Below, piece by piece: positions 60,818 through 64,000 of a DNA stretch of 64,000 bases. Position 1 is the first letter of the stretch; each line of letters starts with the position of its first letter. Position numbers and translations under genes: made by a program. This DNA comes from Melastoma dodecandrum (Eukaryota > Streptophyta > Magnoliopsida > Myrtales > Melastomataceae): positions 1,798,001 through 1,862,000 of the forward strand of contig JARUPY010000387.1 of assembly GCA_029817715.1 (NCBI GenBank). Reading direction: 5' to 3'. Under the pieces are notes generated by a model that was not told the DNA's origin, made no database searches, and worked only from the letters and a program-made list of their open reading frames with translations.

Positions 60818-61720
60818 TTACTTTTCTCAAAAAAATCTCAAAGCAGCTGATCCTGCCGTCGTCCCAACTTCAACCACCACCGGAGTCGCAGCCGCCGCCA
60901 CCACATCCAGGAGAGCCACAAAGTAAAGGGAAAGCCTTTAACCTTGTCGAAGGATCGGAAGGCAGCTTTGTGTGTGGGGGAGGGATGATTCTTCTTGGAT
61001 CGCAGTCGCGGAAGAAGGGGAAGGAAGAAAAAGGAGGTGGAGAGGAAAATTGGGAAGGTGTGATGTGAGAGGAAGGGGGTGGGGGTGGAGTGCGCTTTCT
61101 GATGATGAAGACTATGTCAATATTTGGAAAGTCCCACACTCACCGTTCGTTCTTTCCTTCTGGGCCGGCCATTGTTTTCTCGTATCCATCGAGCCAAATC
61201 CTCCTCCTCCATTCCATCCGCCATCCCCAACGGGACGAGCCCCACCCCCCCCCGGTTCCAAAGAAAAGGTCCATACAACTCCGCCTCTTCCCCTTCACAC
61301 ACCCAACCCTTTCACCCATTCCATCGGTTGGACCAAGTGGCGGACAACGGCGGGCGTGTCCCCCCGCCGTCATACCTGACAACATTGGGAAGTGAAGCAC
61401 ACAATCCAAGATGCTAGGGGAAGTTCACACTTCCGGATACTATTAAGGAGGTGACCGGGGCCACCCGATATTACAAATATCAAGCATTCATTGCGTTCAG
61501 GTAAGTTTGCCCGGTAAAAGATTAAACAAGATATACTTGAGGGCGACTAGATTCATATCAAATCGGGATCGCGCTATGACTCCGATCGCCTACACCCGAT
61601 TCAATGATTTCCAAGGGGAGGCAGATGGTCGGATATGACGTATTGCAAAGTACCTGACAACCCCAAAATCCCAGAATTTTCTCCCCGGGAGCTGTTTTTT
61701 GTGGGCGCGAATGCTGTATC
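60818..61720. other. Intergenic region between MORN and CK2-beta genes
   Basis: About 0.9 kb containing the MORN promoter and the 3' end of CK2-beta. GC-rich tracts near 61000-61090 and 61200-61260; no exon recognised. Confidence 0.45.
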
Positions 61721-64000
61721 TCAAGACTTGTGAATCTTGAACCCAAACACTCTCGGAATGTAGCTCGTTGTCGGCTTCTGAGGCTTCAGGTGTCCATATG
61801 TCATCAGGAATAGGTGGGGAAAGGTCGTCCCGAAGTAAGCTCCATCGACTTAAGAACACATGAAGAGGTTACAAGGGAACAAAAAATACAGTATGACAGC
61901 CTAGTGACAATGAAAAAGAGTAGCAACAACCATAAAGAAGCATATATGCATGTGAATCCCAGGAAGTGAAACATTACCGAAAGATTGTTGACATGTTCTC
62001 CTGCTGAATGGATAAACCCATGTACTCTTGAGTATCATGCATTGACTATGATGAACCTAACCTCATCTTTGTACTGGGGCAATTGTACACCATTCCAAAT
62101 CCTACTAACCAGACAGTCAATTTTAACACGAATACATAATAACAGGTTTGGATGGTGGCTGGTCTCTATTTACATGGCTTGGAGTGATGTTCAGCAAATT
62201 ACTCGTCATAACAGGGGTCCAAATGAAAGGGTATATTTTTGTGCTAATGACTTGCATCCAGAAAACAAGGAAATTTTTTCAAAAAAATGCTTTAGCTTTT
62301 ACTAAATTTGCAAATATAACAAGGTATTACTACAGTACTGGTTTCTTTCTTAGAATTTTTTTAATCGGTACGGAAACTGGACATTTGTTATGGTAAATCA
62401 AGAGCTCTAGTATGACAAGCAAAGGAGGAACATCACAACAGAGAAGTAAATGCAGTTTTGCATGCTCTAATGTGAAAAATGCACATAGGGAAAAGGATAC
62501 TGCCTTGGTATTTGGAGCGAGGATTGTATATATCCTCACACTTCGGGCAACAGATTTTCACAGTACTTGATCGAGGGATATCAGATTGGCCAACAGGAAG
62601 GCAGGGCTGTCCACAGCAGTAAACTCGAGGACACCTTCCAAAGTCATAATTCTTGTACTTCTCCAGCTACATAAGTGTTTCTAGTTGAATAGAAAGATCA
62701 CAGATTAAAAACAAGGAAAAGACAACAATAAAATAGACCTCACCATTGCGGCTATTCCCTTGCTGGTCAATATGTATCGGACATGAATAAGACCATAAAG
62801 CATTTCAGCTGCTGACTCGACAAGTTCATTTTGTTCTTCAGTGAACATGTCGCCTGACCATTGGAAATACAGGGATCATGAAAACTAGCAATTCCATAAT
62901 GGGAAAGATCATACGGGTTGCTGACACCCTTATTCATAAATAAGTTGGTACAAATAGTTTTAAGACATAAAAATAAATGTTCTTCCAATTAGGGAAGAAT
63001 GTACTTACTGTGTGAACTATCCACATCTAAAATCAGGTCAAGTGCGTAATCATAATACGGCAATTGACTGCTCAACCCACAGAGATTGAAATCATCCTGA
63101 ATGTATTCGTCATCAACTTCGCAGAAAAATTCATTTCCTCTCAAATTGCAAAACCATGAAATCCAAGATGTGTCATCTCCATCAGAGCTGCTGACATCTG
63201 ATTCTTCACTGTCCGTCTCAGATTCCTCTGGATAAACAGACAGAGGCCCTTGTTAAAAATTTATCAATACGCCTTTAAAAACATGTCAATCACCGGCCCT
63301 TAGATGGTTACATTTTCAAGTATGAATTGGAGCCTGATCGAACTTTAGGACTCAATTCTAATGCTTTTCAAGGTCAGTTCAAGGCTAGATTAGCAAAGAG
63401 AATGAAGAAAGAGAACATTCTTCTATTGCCATTGATTATTCTTTGGAAAGGAGAAGCATGCTATGCGAGAGAAAGTTATGAGATAAAAATCCTACTAAAC
63501 CAATGAATCTTTTCGGAAGAAATTCCTTAAAACCCATAAACTTATGATCATTACTTCTACCCTAAAGCAGTAGGAAGTTGTTAAGTAAATAAATGTAGGA
63601 TTCGGCTACATAACACCCTAGAAACAATTCGTCTCAAGATATGACATCTTTTGTTTCAACAAAATCAGACACCTACAAGAACTGCATAAACTAGTTCTTT
63701 GGAGCTGAACACAGACCTAAGATGGTCCTAAATCAACTCCGGCAGCTAGCCTAACAGCACTAAGTACCTCATGTCAAAAAGATTGATCAACACAAATCCT
63801 CCACGAACTTAAAACATGCATGATAAAATAAACAAATCGGGGATGAGTAAAGGAGCAACGCAATTGACACCTGAAAATCACCTCATCCAGGACAACCTTA
63901 GCGAAGCCACAACCAATCAAGACAACTAATCACCAAAAAAGGGCGGGGAAAACAAAGAAAATGAAAACTTAAGACCATCGGAGCAGTTGTTTTTTAGCTG
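61721..64000 (-). CDS. CKB: Casein kinase II regulatory subunit beta, 5' exon(s) cut by window edge
   Basis: Four exons on minus are visible: 63227-63009, 62853-62744, 62666-62501 and 61848-61721. They start in mid-codon at 63227, so the Met exon must lie beyond 64000. The acidic start [19 protein letters not shown] leads into [50 protein letters not shown] and the zinc finger with Cys pairs in [16 protein letters not shown] and [17 protein letters not shown]. The end is [13 protein letters not shown]. The beta dimer holds the CK2 tetramer together and steers substrate choice. At the last junction the codons across a canonical GT donor give YQGIDGAYF, one residue shorter than YQGNIDGAYF of many relatives. 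The 770-nt tail of the window is read as intron or upstream sequence. Confidence 0.9.

Noticed and set aside
59912..60850. 312-codon plus-strand open frame rich in Glu and Gly
   Set aside because: Antisense shadow of the proline/serine-rich first exon of the MORN gene.
62502..62503. A sixth GC-AG intron in CK2-beta
   Set aside because: A canonical GT donor three bases further (GGCA|GTATCC) keeps the frame and gives the better protein YQGIDGAYF.

Overview
The window is nuclear DNA of a flowering plant, most likely a core eudicot. The evidence is intron-rich genes with GT-AG and some GC-AG introns, plant-only families (ECERIFERUM1-type wax enzymes, a DRP1 dynamin, a pectin methylesterase/invertase inhibitor, a phytocyanin, a P-class PPR protein, a receptor-like cytoplasmic kinase) and a plant LTR retroelement. 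I cannot name the species. By exon-by-exon translation I rebuilt sixteen protein-coding genes, one pseudogene and one complete retroelement.

Left part (1-14.7 kb): a left-truncated NDUFAF3-like (Mth938/DUF498) gene on the minus strand; a two-domain cupin (vicilin-like) gene on plus with seed-type RY promoter motifs; the cohesion-loading factor DCC1 on minus, with an E2F/site II promoter; about 3 kb of gene-free DNA with a degenerate CTCGAG-rich repeat; a complete CER1-like alkane-forming gene (626 aa); and a broken CER1 copy right behind it.

Middle (14.8-30.8 kb): an 8.3 kb non-autonomous LTR retroelement of LARD type (2,447-bp LTRs with two differences, tgtac target duplication, tRNA-iMet primer site, no gag or pol) has split the CER1 cluster. 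On its far side are a second intact CER1-like gene (629 aa), a DIR1-like lipid-transfer protein gene and a small MITE-like repeat.

Right part (30.8-64 kb), densely genic: DRP1 dynamin (minus), an uncharacterised Cys/His-motif protein (plus), RABH1B/RAB6 (minus), a phytocyanin that has lost both copper-binding histidines (minus), a PMEI-type inhibitor (minus), a TGD4-like lipid-transfer outer-envelope protein (plus), mitochondrial F1 ATP synthase delta' subunit (plus), an intronless 882-aa PPR gene (plus), a PBL-type kinase (minus), a MORN-repeat protein (minus) and a right-truncated CK2 beta subunit (minus).

These genes are not an operon. They are independent loci linked by ancestry: from memory, the order NDUFAF3-like, DCC1, DRP1, unknown protein, RAB6, TGD4-like, CK2-beta recalls the Arabidopsis interval around At2g44525-At2g44680 and its duplicate near At3g60150-At3g60280. 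The functional theme that stands out is surface lipid: two working CER1 copies, a broken third, and a lipid-transfer protein nearby. Five of the 60 introns I resolved start with GC instead of GT, which is unusually many.
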